Positions 13,901-29,919 of a DNA stretch of 64,000 bases are shown here, in pieces (position 1 is the first letter of the stretch; every line of letters starts with the position of its first letter). Source of the DNA: Scenedesmus sp. ARA3 (taxonomy: Eukaryota > Chlorophyta > Chlorophyceae > Sphaeropleales > Scenedesmaceae). Both the position numbers and the translations under genes were made by a program. Location: positions 27,889 to 91,888 of the forward strand of contig RWJK01001658.1 in the NCBI GenBank assembly GCA_004335835.1, given 5' to 3'. The notes below the pieces were generated by a model. It saw nothing but the letters and a program-made list of their open reading frames with translations. It searched no databases and was not told where the DNA came from.

Positions 13901-14766
13901 TACAGGTAGTAGATTGTGGCAGCCGCATACAGCAGCGCAGCCATGACAGCAAACCAGCTGGCATCCTTGCGCAGCGGCGTGCGGCTGCCCCAGCTAACTG
14001 CATGCTTGCCATGTGCTGCTGGTGGGGCTGTGGGTAGGGGCGCGATGCTGCTGCCGCTGCTGCTGCTGATGCGTCCAGAGGCTGATGTGCCTAGTGGGGC
14101 TCCTCCTGCAGGTGTTGTTGTTTGCAGGACATGTACGGCACAGACAAATGCAGCATGTCTAAGAGTTTCCTGCAAGTCCTGGGTGTGTTAGGTGTTGCTG
14201 GACTGACTGACTGCAATGGCAGGCTGCATGGCACTGACAGGCCCTGCTTCCCTGTTGGCTGCCTTGTAGGCCTCGCAGGACTTGGAGCAACCGTCATTGC
14301 CTGTTGCTGCTGCTGGTGGTATGGTGTGGTATGCTGATGATATGGTATGCTGGAGCTGCCGAGCTCACGCAGCCAAACAACATCAGTAGCTGCTGCAGCT
14401 ATCGCTGCTGCTCCTTTCTCTGCTGTGAACTGTACAGCACAACTACTACGTCCCCGGCATTCCAACAAGCGACTCACCCACAGAGGTCTGAAAGCCATGC
14501 CGCTGAAACGGCTGACTGTTTGCTTTTGGGGAATCATACAGCAGCTGCGCGCCAGCAACCTGAACAGGCGGGTACATCATGCCAGGCTGTGCTGCCTGGC
14601 CACTGCCGCTGGACTCCCTGTCCCTGCTGCTGGCCTTGCGCCCGACACGCACTGGAAGTGGAAAGACGGGGACACTGCTGGCAGCAAGCAAGCCATCAAC
14701 AGCACACATGCGGGATGCAAAGTAAGGCAGCAGAGCACAAGCAGGCTCCTGCTGCTGTGTTGACAC
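7087..14766 (-). CDS. Family 2 glycosyltransferase, cellulose-synthase-like membrane protein
   Basis: A processive beta-glycan synthase that would polymerise a nucleotide-sugar at a membrane. Exons (minus) read about 14766-14478, 14140-13862, 13529-13390, 12978-12769, 12166-12128, 11910-11778, 10930-10825, 10509-10450, 10130-10061, 9932-9872, 9566-9476, 9140-8922, 8675-8586, 8396-8196, 7925-7826 and 7342-7087. The GT2 landmarks appear in order: VRVLVPCYKE and LYLCDDGK (first Asp), VVFDADMQAKPHFF (DxD), CITEDYALSMELKAAGF (TED), and QRSRW (QxxRW). Transmembrane segments lie before the catalytic domain (about 13960-13880 and 13520-13450) and after QRSRW (9140-8922, 8675-8586 and the last two exons). 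The product polysaccharide (cellulose, mannan or other) cannot be told from this sequence. The start is uncertain; Met 14766 is the first in an open exon. Several catalytic exons have partial tandem copies beside them. Confidence 0.85.
7343..7402. repeat. (CAG)n run, sense (CTG)n before the last glycosyltransferase exon
   Basis: A near-pure triplet run of about 20 units. On the gene strand it is (CTG)n and lies directly upstream of the acceptor of the last exon, so it would serve as an AG-free pyrimidine-containing tract. Confidence 0.85.
7590..7765 (-). repeat. Two copies of the 3' edge of glycosyltransferase exon 7925-7826
   Basis: The exon end coding CANTLVLGLHQV with its donor is repeated at about 7755-7705 and 7640-7590, downstream in gene direction. 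Both copies keep the exon sequence up to the splice junction and then diverge. Confidence 0.75.
11030..11775 (-). repeat. Tandem array of the DxD-exon 3' edge of the glycosyltransferase
   Basis: Downstream (gene direction) of the complete DxD exon at 11910-11778 there are six further copies of the segment coding DMQAKPHFFTKV plus its donor. They lie near 11627-11665, 11487-11525, 11370-11415, 11262-11300, 11150-11190 and 11035-11090. Spacing is about 110-140 bp. The copy at 11035-11090 still reads FDADMQAKPHFF. Between some copies lies a second repeated motif (acaggcaacagccgcatcac). Confidence 0.85.
12365..13118 (-). repeat. Copies of the UDP-sugar-binding exon of the glycosyltransferase
   Basis: The complete exon is 12978-12769. 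Upstream, 13111-13020 repeats its 5' edge (FTVRVLVPC) and then degrades. Downstream, 12666-12566 and 12466-12366 each repeat its 3' half (LYLCDDGKYAEKRAW...HYVTG) with a ctgcag acceptor-like start and a GTGAGG donor. Each downstream copy is 101 bases long, so including it would shift the frame. Confidence 0.85.
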
Positions 14767-15525
14767 TGGCCCCTGCCCGAGCCACTGTCCGTGCTGAGGG
14801 TGCTGTATTCATGCTAAAGGTTCGTCATTCGACTCTTTACGGGCTGACGGCATGCTCACTTGTCCGCCATGGCTATTGCGGTGCCTCCCGCCTTGCTGCC
14901 ACCCCTTCCCGCCCTCAATGATGGCCACGGCTCAGCACATGCCTTGAATAGTAATTAAGAGACACGATACTGCTGATTTGCTTCTCTTCAGCACAAGCGA
15001 GTTGGCGGGGCTCTTGCTGCTGTACTGCTGAAAAAGAGCTGCACACGGTCTAGGAAACCTATGTAAGTAATCGACGTCGCTTCAAACATCTACTCTGCAT
15101 GCGTGAGGGGGACGAAGCTCGCCACATTGTGATCCTGTCGCCGGCTCAGCCGGGCTGTCACCCCGAGCATGTGCCAGAAGCCTCACGTAGTCGAAGCCAT
15201 GGCAGCGGCGAGGTGTCTGGTCACAATGTGTTTCTGAACCGGCGAATCGAGGGCATAAACGCAGCTACGATGTTCAGCTGCACAGTCATCAGAGCAACGT
15301 GATCTTGCTGGTGAACTCGCACCGCTCACATGTACGTCAGCCCTTTGTTAGCTGCAGGGCAGCTGAGGCAGAGGCCAGCCGATGTCCATTACCAATGGCC
15401 ATGAAAGAACTACTGCAATTCCTGCAGCAGCACAATACTGGCAAACCAACCATGTGTGGGCTACTCTCCACTGAGACCTGGTTAACATGCTGTTGCTGTC
15501 GCTCCTGCTGTCACTCCATTCACTC

Positions 15526-15566
<41 letters not shown>

Positions 15567-15599
15567 CCTCGGAGCCCACTGGCACCGCCAGCCTTTCTG
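14767..15599. other. Intergenic stretch upstream of the glycosyltransferase
   Basis: Both neighbours are on the minus strand. The stretch should hold the promoter and 5' UTR of the glycosyltransferase and distal 3' sequence of the NDUFAF7 gene. A CTG run lies at about 15529-15565. No convincing exon or RNA gene was seen. Confidence 0.4.
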
Positions 15600-15883
15600 C
15601 GTGATGGCCAGGTAAGCCCCTCCCATGCCACCAGGGGCCATGCTACTGCTGTCACTCCTGCTGCTGCTGCTCCTCGCACCTCACTGGCACCGCCAGCCCT
15701 TTCTGCGTGATGGCCATGGCTAAGTAAGCGCCTCCCATGCCCCCAGGTGCCGTGTCCACCGCTGTCACTCCTGTTGATGCTGCTGCAGCTCAAAACCCAC
15801 AGGCGCCTGCAGCCCTTTCTGCGTGATGACCATGGCTAAGTAAGCGCCTCCCATGGCCCCCAGGAACCACGCTACTGCTGTCA

Positions 15884-15943
<60 letters not shown>

Positions 15944-16258
15944 AAAGCCCACCCTTTCTGCGTGATGGTCATGGCTAAGTAAGCCCCTCCCACGCATACC
16001 AGGGGCCATGCTACTGTTGTCACTCCTGCTGCTGCTGCTGCTGCTGCTGCTCGAAGCCCACTGGCACCTGCAGCCCTTTCTGCGTGATGGCCAGTGCCAG
16101 GTAAGCCCCTCCCATGCCCTCAGGGGCCATGCTACTGCTCTCGATCCTGCTGCTGCTGCTGCTGCTGCTCGAACCCCACTGGCACCTGCAGCCCCTTCTG
16201 TGTGATGGCCATGGCTAAATAAGCCCCTCCCATTCCCCCAGGGGCCACTCTACCGCTC
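15600..16258 (-). repeat. Tandem array of the NDUFAF7 C-terminal coding end
   Basis: Six diverged units of about 110-130 bp follow the true stop codon (16259-16261). Each repeats the segment coding GGAYLAMAITQKGL...VGFEQQQ, including a CAG run of variable length (shortest near 16150, longest at about 15885-15942). Units lie near 16245-16140, 16130-16020, 16010-15890, 15860-15770, 15750-15655 and 15640-15530. Because they come after the stop codon they would be 3' UTR or non-transcribed. Confidence 0.85.
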
Positions 16259-22154
<5,896 letters not shown>

Positions 22155-22575
22155 TGCAGTGTGTGCTTCAGCTTCTGCTGCGGTGCTGGTCGTGCTGCTG
22201 CTGCTAGTGCCTAGTGTACAGATAGCTGTCGAAGCAAAAGCTACGTGACATTAATCATCTTCTTGCCTGGATTCGAGCGAAGACGGTTATAGAGGGTGAG
22301 CACAGGAGGGGGGAAGGCGGTACGGGTCTGTCATCCGAGCAGGGTTCTTTCAACGCACGCAGGGCTGAAAGCAGTGTTCAAGGTCCACTGCACCAACCAA
22401 AAAGAATCAAACATCTCTCTGTGCTGCTTATGACTACAATCGAGTGCACGTATCGAGGTGCTTGGCCAATACTACAGTACACACCACCCAAGAACAGCAC
22501 AAGATCACTCACTGTGTCTCCTCATGCACATTTTGATGTTGATATAATAATATCCGAAGACTTAAAGCGGATTAG
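22155..22575. promoter_or_regulatory. Divergent intergenic region, possible bidirectional promoter
   Basis: Only about 420 bases separate the start of NDUFAF7 (minus) from the start of the BORCS5-like gene (plus). The stretch lacks triplet runs and coding exons and is more AT-rich near 22540-22560. Shared promoter activity is inferred from the layout only. Confidence 0.35.
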
Positions 22576-23315
22576 ATGGGTGCTGGCAGCAGTAGGCCTG
22601 GCGAGGAGGGCATCATCACGGTACACAGCAACAGCAGCGCCAGCCCTAGCAACAAAGGCCCTGGCAGGGCAGCAGCCAGCAGCAGCAGCCATGCAGCAGC
22701 AGCAGCAGCAGCAGCAGCAACTTCATCGACAGAGGCGCTGCTGCTGCACCTCAAGGAGCTGCAAGCTAAGGCACCCAGCTTCGAAGCAGCAGCTGGCAGC
22801 AGCAGCAAGGCAGCAGCAGCTGCTGCTGCTGCAGCAACGCCAGCAGCAGCAGCAGCAGCAGCAGAGCCTGAGAGCCTGTTAAATGACATTCAGCTTGTAA
22901 AGCAGCTCAGCAGTGATACAAACCAGCTCAATGCAGCAATCCATTCACTGCTTACCTCGTACCAATCTTGGCACAACGATAACATTAAGCTGCTTGTAAC
23001 CAATCAGGAGTACCTCAACCGCACGATTGATCAAGCAGAGATCAAGGCCGCAAAGGCAGTGCGGCATGTGCAGCTGCAGACAAACAGGCTCAAGGTGATA
23101 AGCAGTGGACTAGCTGAGGCAGAGGCCCTGCCGGGCCTGCTTGCTGACATCACTGCCAGCACGGCTGCACTGCAGCAGCAGCTGCAGCAGCTAGAAGAGA
23201 CGGCCGCACAGCAGCAGCAGCAGCAGCAGGATGTGGTGGCGGTTACAAATGCAGCAGCAGGCAGTGGCGCCAGTAGCTTGTTCAGGAGAAGTGCATCGCC
23301 TGCTCCTAAGCAGCA

Positions 23316-23369
<54 letters not shown>

Positions 23370-23422
23370 GCNNNNNNNNNNNNNNNNNNNNNNNNNNNNN
23401 NNNNNNNNNNNNNNNNNNNNNG

Positions 23423-23459
<37 letters not shown>

Positions 23460-23538
23460 AGCAGCAGCAGCAGCAGCAGCAGCAAGCCAAGCAGCAGGAG
23501 GAGCCATGAGCAGTGCTGACTCACTCAAGCTGCCCTAA
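22576..23538 (+). CDS. Putative myristoylated coiled-coil protein, BORCS5-like; broken by assembly gap
   Basis: The protein starts MGAGSS, a good N-myristoylation signal (Gly2, Ser at 5-6). Residues about 10-95 are low-complexity Ser/Ala. About residues 95-215 form a Gln/Leu-rich helical region (LLNDIQLVKQLSSDTNQLNA, then SYQSWHNDNIKLLVTNQEYL). That arrangement resembles BORCS5, the myristoylated subunit of the BORC complex that couples lysosomes to motor proteins. The resemblance is by layout and a short helical segment only, so the name is tentative. The C-terminus is polyQ and runs into 50 N. Downstream frames end differently (stops at 23507-23509 or 23536-23538), so the true end depends on the real gap length. 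It appears to be a single exon. Confidence 0.5.
23297..23486. repeat. (CAG)n run with 50-N assembly gap
   Basis: CAG units with CAA interruptions run from about 23309 to the gap at 23372-23421 and continue to about 23483. The gap of exactly 50 N is a placeholder, so the true repeat length is unknown. Confidence 0.9.
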
Positions 23539-23772
23539 ACAGCAGCGCCTACAGCCAGCATCATGGAAGACCACAGCGGCAGCCACCATATATTCACCAC
23601 TACCAGCTGCACAATGCTGTCTGCAGCAACAGCAGAGCAGCAGCCTCAGCCTCTCCGCAGCAGGCCATGCACGTGCCATTGTGCCACATCAGCAGCAGCA
23701 GCAGCACCATGGATGACCACTGCGTGGCTGGCAGCCACCACACACCCACCACTACCAGCTGCACCAGGCTGT

Positions 23773-23805
<33 letters not shown>

Positions 23806-23842
23806 CTGCACAGCAGGCCATGCACGCCGCATTGTTCCACAT

Positions 23843-23883
<41 letters not shown>

Positions 23884-24173
23884 TCAGCAGCAGCAGCAGT
23901 ATTTCTGCTGGCTGTGTCCGGCGCTCCCCAGTGAGCAGACGCTTCCATGCTGCCGCCAGCTACTCAAGCCCCACACCTGCTGCCGATGTGGCAGCAGCAG
24001 CAGCAGCAGCAGTACGCAGGGACTGACAGTGCGCATCCGGTGTGCGTCCTCACCTGCTATCTACACAGTGAGGGGAAACTGGCACATCCTGCTCAGCTGC
24101 CAGGGCTCAGGCAGACCTGCAGCAGCAGTGCTCAATCCGCGACACAGCTGACCGCACAGCCACAACAGGCGCC

Positions 24174-24211
<38 letters not shown>

Positions 24212-25112
24212 GCGGCGGCGGCAGCAGCAGCAGCGACATGGACGCTGTAGCCGTGTTGAAGAAGCAGCAGCAGTCGCATGCTGTGCCTGCACATGCTGCG
24301 GGAACAGTGCAGAGCGTGCAGCGGCGGAGCCCAGCAGCAGATTGATTCGCAGCTTGCAAGGCAGCAAGATTGCTAGATGCTGTGCTATGCAACAGTGGTT
24401 GCTGGCCATGGTTGCAAGTTGTTCCCACATCCCCTGCCTTATGCAGCTGCAGCTGTGTTATGCCAACAACAGCAGAGTGCACTGGTCTCAGCAGCTGCTG
24501 CCGGCAGGAGCAGCTGCCTGATTGATAGCAGCAGCAGGTGCCACCAGCAACAATCCCGCAGCTTGCAAGGCAGCCAGCTTGCTGGATGCTCTCAGCCTGA
24601 GCACCAGCAGGTGTTGTAGATCCAAATTGTGAGCCCTTATTGTGCACGTAGTGCTTTGTGAACACCCAGGCACGGTTGAGGGTTGTGTCTCATCCATTGT
24701 TATAGTTCTGCGCAGAAGTGTGCAACGGAGCTCTGTGTTGGGGCGCATCCTGGCAGTACTAGTGCAACCTGGTTGGCAACAGCCATACTTGCCTGCAGCG
24801 GCTGTACAGCTACATCACATGTAATTGCTGCAGTGTATCTTTGCACTCGTCGTGTCTGCCGCGTGGCTTGTGTATGAGACGACCTGTAGCCAGAAGCTGG
24901 ATCCCAGCCTTCGACTTTATTCAAGTCACCAGAGCAGTCACCAGTAGTAACTTGCTGGCAAGCAGGGTTCTGTACTGCCTCTCCGGAAGCCCACGAAGTC
25001 TACTGCGCAATACACCAAGCTAAACAAGTCAACACGTAACCAAAGAAACTACACATAACGCCATCGCATCGGTGCCTGCTCGTATTGTATTTCTGTAGCG
25101 ATCACTGTCAGC
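23539..25112. other. Low-complexity intergenic stretch upstream of homoserine dehydrogenase
   Basis: The stretch is rich in CAG-type triplets (about 23781-23803, 23860-23900, 24177-24235), with an ATC run near 23841-23862. Two related segments, 23590-23720 and 23735-23830, repeat each other (tcaccactaccagctgcac...aggccatgcac). Two others, 24340-24370 and 24550-24590, also match. It probably holds the 3' UTR of the BORCS5-like gene and the promoter of homoserine dehydrogenase. No supported exon. Confidence 0.45.
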
Positions 25113-26512
25113 ATGGCCCCTCCCGTCGTGGCGCTCGGCTTGTTTGGCACAGGCCTTATAGGCTCCGCACACATGAAGCAGCTGGCAAAGCAGGTGCGCT
25201 GCACGACGAACGACAGCTTGCAGCGGAGCGTGTACCTTAATTGCTGCTGCTGCTACTGCTACTGCTTTGCCATCCCTCCTCATACCAGGTGCAGCCATGT
25301 TCGTATAACATATACGCCTTCTTGACCAAAAGTAATATCAATAACGAAATATGCCTGCAGACTCCGTACCTGCTGGAGCAGCTGCGGGTGGATGTGCGGG
25401 TGGTGGCAGTCAGCAACAGCAGGCGCATGCTGCTGTCAGGCAGCGCGCTGCAGGGAACAGAGTGGAGGGCAGCGCTGGACTCGCCACAGGTACAGCTGCC
25501 TTTGCGATTCAGAATTGACAATTGTGACGGCTCCTGCCTCCTTCACTTCTGCAGCAGCAGCAGCTGGTGTGCCGGTACAATCACAGTGTTGCAGCTGCCA
25601 GTGCACTGTCACCCAGCAGAATCAGGGCGCCGCCGTTGTTACTAGCAGCGCAAACCTTCGCCAGCGCAAACCACTCAACAAGACACTGCCAAACACTCAT
25701 GTCACCCTGCTGCATACAGTCGCAGCAAGCAGACCCAGATGCACTAGCAGCACACGTAGCATCGCACCCAGGGGCAGCAGCTGGCGTGCTGCTGGACTGC
25801 ACAGCCTCTGAGCTGCTGCCGCAGCACTACTGCAGCTGGCTAGGCCAGCGGGGCCTGCACATCATCACACCAAACAAGAAGCTGGGGGCGGGGCCGCTGC
25901 AGCGCTACCAGCAGCTGCGGCAGCTGCAGAAAGACACTGGAAAGCACTTCATGTACGAGGTGGGTAGGAGGCAAGACAAGCTGTCACTCTAGGGGAGCAG
26001 CAGCAGCTGCTGCTGCGGCAGCTGACGCGGGACACCGGGAAGCACTTCATGTACGAGGTAGGTGGGAGGTGGGGCAAGTTGTCACGTTAGGGGTTGCAAC
26101 AGCAGCAGCAGCAGCAGCTGCCGCTGCGGCAGCTGATGCTGAACAGCGGGAAACACTTCATGTACCAGGTAGGTGGGAGGCGGGCAAGCTGTCACTTCAG
26201 GGGTTACAGCAGCAGCAGCTGCGGCAGCTGCATCAGCAGTAGCTAGGCTGCTGCTTTGTCTGCAGCGCTAGTCTGGTAGTGACTGATGCACCACGCCAGC
26301 AGTGCAGGGCTAGTGTTTGGCATGAGTCCTAACATTGCAGCCATATGGCTGGGCATCACAATTGGCAATGCATTCAACACGACACCCTGGCAACTGGGCG
26401 GCAGGATGGTGCTACCAAGGAGGTGCTGCATTGGCATCCCACCATCCGCTGCTCTCCACGCTCAAGGGGCTGATAGAGACCAAGCAAATGTCACCCTTCT
26501 TTGCTCACAACT

Positions 26513-26551
<39 letters not shown>

Positions 26552-26656
26552 AATGTGGCTGCAGACAACCGTGGGTGCTGGTCTGCCAGTCATTTCCGCA
26601 CTCAAGGAACTGATAGACACCAAGCAAACGTCATCCTTATCTGTGCACCATTTGCT

Positions 26657-26705
<49 letters not shown>

Positions 26706-29700
26706 TGCTGCGCATGCAATACGGCTGCAGACAACCGTGGGTGCTGGTCTGCCAGTCATCTCCACGCTCAAGGAGCTGATAGAGACCGGGGACCGGGTGC
26801 TGTCCATTGAGGGCATCCTCAGCGGCACCCTCAGCTTCATCTTCAACAGCTTTCAGCCTGGCATGGCTTTTAGTGAGGTGAGAGGGGATGGCACGGTTTT
26901 AGTTTGTGCTGGTGCTTTGCTGAGCGTGGAGGGCATCCTCAGCGGCACAATCAGCTTCAATTATAACAGTCTTACGCCTGGCATGGTTTGAAATGAGGTG
27001 AGAGGTGGTGAGGTTGCTGTCACAGGCTGCTGCATGGCTGTCCATTGAGGGCGTCCTCAGCGGCACTCTCAGCTTCATTTTCAACAGCTTCGCGCCTGGC
27101 ATGGCTTTCAGCGAGGTGAGAGGAGAGGGAGGTTTCTAATTTGTGACACTTTTGGTGGGAGGGGTTTTTCAGCTGTGCTGGGCCATTGCTGTCCATTGAG
27201 GGCATCCTCAGCCGCAGACTCAGCTCCATCTTCAACAGTTTTCAGCCTGGCATGGCTTTCAGTGAGGTGAGCGGTGGTGAGATTGCTGTCACAGTCTGCT
27301 GCATTGCCGTGCATTGAGGGCATTTTCAGCGGCACGCTCAGCTTCATCTTCAACAGCTTTCAGCCTGGCATGGCTTTTAGTGAGGTGAGAGGCGATGGGG
27401 TAGAAATGGGAATAATGTCACAGGCTGCTGCATTGCTGTCCATCGACGGCATCCTCAGCGGCATGCTCTGCTGTTTGGGCAACAGCTTCACGCCTGGGAT
27501 GGCTTTCAGCAAGATGGGGAGAGAGAGGGCTTTCATAATGGTTGCCATCATGCAAGTGCATTGCTGCCCTGCTGTGACTGTGATGTGGCATCTGATGTGG
27601 CATGATCAAAGCAGTAGGATCTCTGCTAGTCATCGCTTCATCGTACTGCTGCATGAATAAGCTGTACTGCTGTCTTGTACTGCCTCAGGTGGTGCGGCAG
27701 GCTAAGGAGCAGGGCTACACACAGCGTTGTGCAAGCTTGGGGCACTTCTGCATATGCAGTTGTACTGTGATGTAATGCTTTTGTACTGCTGCACTGTACT
27801 GCTGTCTTGTACTGCCTCAGGTGGTGCGGCAGGCTAAGGAGCAGGGCTACACTGAGCCTGATCCCAGGGAGGACCTGTCAGGTGGGAGGCAGTACAACAT
27901 GAAGTTCAGGCAGTACAATGCTGATGCTAGGCAGTACAAGATGAAGTACAGGCAGTACAATGCTGATGCTAGGCAGTACATGTTTCAGCACAATGCGCAA
28001 CGGCACACGCCGCAGCAACGCAGGCAGCACTAACAGTGGTCTCACAGAAAGTTGGACTACCTGCAAGTGTATTTTCTAGTCTGTACAAGGGTAAAAGCAG
28101 CCGTACCAGCAATGCAAACGACAGGCAGGCAAAAAGTTGTGGCACGTGCTGCTTTGCCATGGTCGTCATGACCTGCGCACTCAGGCTGGCGCTGGGCCTG
28201 TGAGTCAAATTCAGAGCTGACATACCGTGTTTTGCCTGATACATGCTGCCTGCAGGCTGGATGTAGCGCGCAAGGTGGTCATCCTGGCACGCGAGTGCGG
28301 GCTGGCGCTGGGCCTGTGATTATCAATCAACAGCTGACATCCTGTTTCTGTTCCTGATGCTTGCGACGTGCAGGCATGGATGTGGCTCGCAAGGTGGTCA
28401 TCCTGGCCCGAGAGTGCGGGCTGCAGCTAGGCTTGGAAGACTTGCAGGTCGCCAGCCTGGTGCCGCCGCAGCTGGCTGCACTGTCAACACCAGCAGAGTA
28501 CATGGCAGCACTGCCGCAGGTGAGCGTTTCGAACGAACTTGAACGATAAACGAACTTAAACGAGTTTGAACATATCTGGGAAGGTTGCAGCTGACCTGGC
28601 AGTGGCGCGCATGCAACACCAGCACAGTACATGGCAGCACTGCTGCAGGTGGGCGATTTGATTGATATCGAATGAGTTTGAACAGATCTGGGCAGATTCA
28701 GCTGACCTGGCAGTGGCGAGCCTGGTGCCACTGCCATAGCTGCACTGCCTACACTTGCGGAGTAGTGGCATCGTGGGCTCCCTGCTGAATGCTGCTGCTG
28801 CTGCTGCTGCCGCTGGCTCCTGCAGCACGATGGTGACATGGCAGCGCAGGCGCAGGAGGCAGCAGCCAGCGGGGAGGTGCTGCGCTACGTGGGCAAGGTG
28901 GACGTGGCTGGCGGCACGGCCAGCGTCACCACCAGCAGGTGGGCAAAGGATGCAGCGCCAGCAGCAGCAGCAAATGGTTGCTGCATGTTGCCACGTGTCC
29001 GGCTGCGCTATGTGGGCAAGGCTGACGTGGCTGGTGGCACGGCTAGCGTAACTACCAGCAGGTGTGTGAGCTCAATGATATGGGTTTATTGTAGCAGCAG
29101 TAGCAGCAAGCCGTCGATGCATGTTGCAGTGCGTACTGCAATGAAGTGGACCCAAGGGCAGATCATAAACTGTACTACAGTCAGTACTTGTACTCATGCT
29201 TAGTCTGCTGGCCGTATCACACATATCAAGCACTTGCTCTCACCAACTGTCCTGCTGCACTTGCTGTTCCTCCTGTGTGCTGCAGGTACCCAGCCAGCCA
29301 CCGTTTTTGCTGTGCTGCCACATGCGCTCGACGTGTGCTTGTGCGTTCGTGCCAACTCACCCGCCTGCCACCAACTGATCCCTCTGCGCATGCGGCTGTT
29401 GCGTGGTGGCTGCGTGCGCTGCACACAAAGGACAGGTTAAACCCCGCGATGTACTAGGAAACCAGATGTGTGCCGTTCCGCAAGGACATCACGGGCTTGC
29501 CTTTACCAAATGCTCTGCTGCACCACACTTCCTGTGTGCTGCAGGTACCCAGCCAGCCACCCCTATGCTGCGCTGCGTGGCAGTGACAGCATGTCTTGAC
29601 CTTGCATTCTGAATGCAATCGTGCTATGTATCGGCTGCACACTTAAATGCTGCAGGTACCCAGCTAGCCACCCTTTCGCTGCTCTGCGCGGCAGTGACAA

Positions 29701-29845
29701 CATCCTTGTGTTCACCACGGAGCGATATGGGCCAGCCACGCCGCTGATTGTGCGGGGCCCCGGGGCCGGCGCGGAGGTTACAGCGGCTGGCGTGTTTGGG
29801 GACCTGCTGAAGGTGTTGCGCTACGTTGCAGCCGCACGCACGTAG
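25113..29845 (+). CDS. Homoserine dehydrogenase (monofunctional)
   Basis: Catalyses NAD(P)H-dependent conversion of aspartate 4-semialdehyde to homoserine, leading to threonine and methionine. Exons: 25113-25193, 25361-25489, 25726-25959, 26731-26877, 27821-27881, 28374-28519, 28826-28938 and 29656-29845. They join in phase to 1101 bases (366 codons plus TAG). Landmarks: [16 protein letters not shown] (nucleotide-binding loop), [14 protein letters not shown] (catalytic Lys region), [55 protein letters not shown] (substrate-binding acidic residues and Lys), [12 protein letters not shown] and [15 protein letters not shown]. All fit the C-terminal half of plant aspartokinase-homoserine dehydrogenase, but no aspartokinase domain precedes it. 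No transit peptide is evident before MAPPVV; a missed upstream exon is possible. A TGTAA signal follows at 29915. Exons 3-8 have partial copies in the introns. Confidence 0.93.
26000..26180 (+). repeat. Copies of the 3' edge of homoserine dehydrogenase exon 3
   Basis: Two downstream copies of the segment coding TGKHFMYE with its donor and the start of the intron lie at about 26005-26090 and 26120-26200. They follow the true exon end at 25959, with spacing of about 110 bp. Confidence 0.85.
26440..27520 (+). repeat. Copies on both sides of homoserine dehydrogenase exon 4
   Basis: Exon 4 is 26731-26877. Upstream, 26551-26625 (full acceptor, then the exon start shifted out of frame) and about 26445-26490 repeat the 5' edge; both are followed by the same aagcaaa(c/t)gtca tail and a CTG run. 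Downstream, five copies of the 3' edge coding [18 protein letters not shown] plus the GTGAGAGG donor lie near 26918-26998, 27035-27118, 27190-27268, 27310-27386 and 27437-27513. Confidence 0.9.
27690..27730 (+). repeat. Upstream copy of homoserine dehydrogenase exon 5
   Basis: The sequence gcctcag plus [11 protein letters not shown] at about 27683-27722 repeats the acceptor and 5' edge of exon 5 (27821-27881). The duplicated unit, including tgtactgctgtcttgtactg, is about 130 bp. Confidence 0.85.
27882..27985 (+). repeat. Short tandem repeat in homoserine dehydrogenase intron 5
   Basis: A unit of about 35 bp (aggcagtacaatgctgatgct and variants) repeats three to four times right after the exon 5 donor. 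It is non-coding in the gene model. Confidence 0.7.
28170..28800 (+). repeat. Copies around homoserine dehydrogenase exon 6
   Basis: Exon 6 is 28374-28519. Upstream, 28255-28320 repeats its 5' edge (acceptor, [15 protein letters not shown]) and about 28172-28205 repeats a shorter part. Downstream, about 28600-28660 and 28700-28760 repeat pieces of the 3' edge ([11 protein letters not shown] with a GTGGGC donor) and the intron sequence after it. Confidence 0.8.
28975..29070 (+). repeat. Downstream copy of homoserine dehydrogenase exon 7
   Basis: About 29000-29062 codes [20 protein letters not shown] followed by a GTGTGT donor. It copies the 3' edge of exon 7 (28826-28938) about 120 bases further on. 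Confidence 0.85.
29280..29600 (+). repeat. Upstream copies of the homoserine dehydrogenase exon 8 acceptor edge
   Basis: Two copies of gctgcag plus the start of exon 8 (YPASHP) lie at about 29278-29320 and 29538-29590, ahead of the true acceptor at 29655. The second copy also keeps the [14 protein letters not shown] part in changed form. Confidence 0.8.
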
Positions 29846-29914
29846 CAGGGCAGCTAGCTTATAGCGTAGGAGGGTAGGAGGGTAGGACTGCACTGCCGGA
29901 CTCTCTGTCTGCTG

Positions 29915-29919
29915 TGTAA
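29915..29919 (+). terminator. TGTAA poly(A) signal of homoserine dehydrogenase
   Basis: TGTAA lies 70 bases after the stop codon TAG (29843-29845), the usual chlorophyte position and motif. Confidence 0.5.

Noticed and set aside
22576..23538. Extension of the BORCS5-like protein through the gap in one frame
   Set aside because: The gap length is a placeholder, so the frame after it is undefined.
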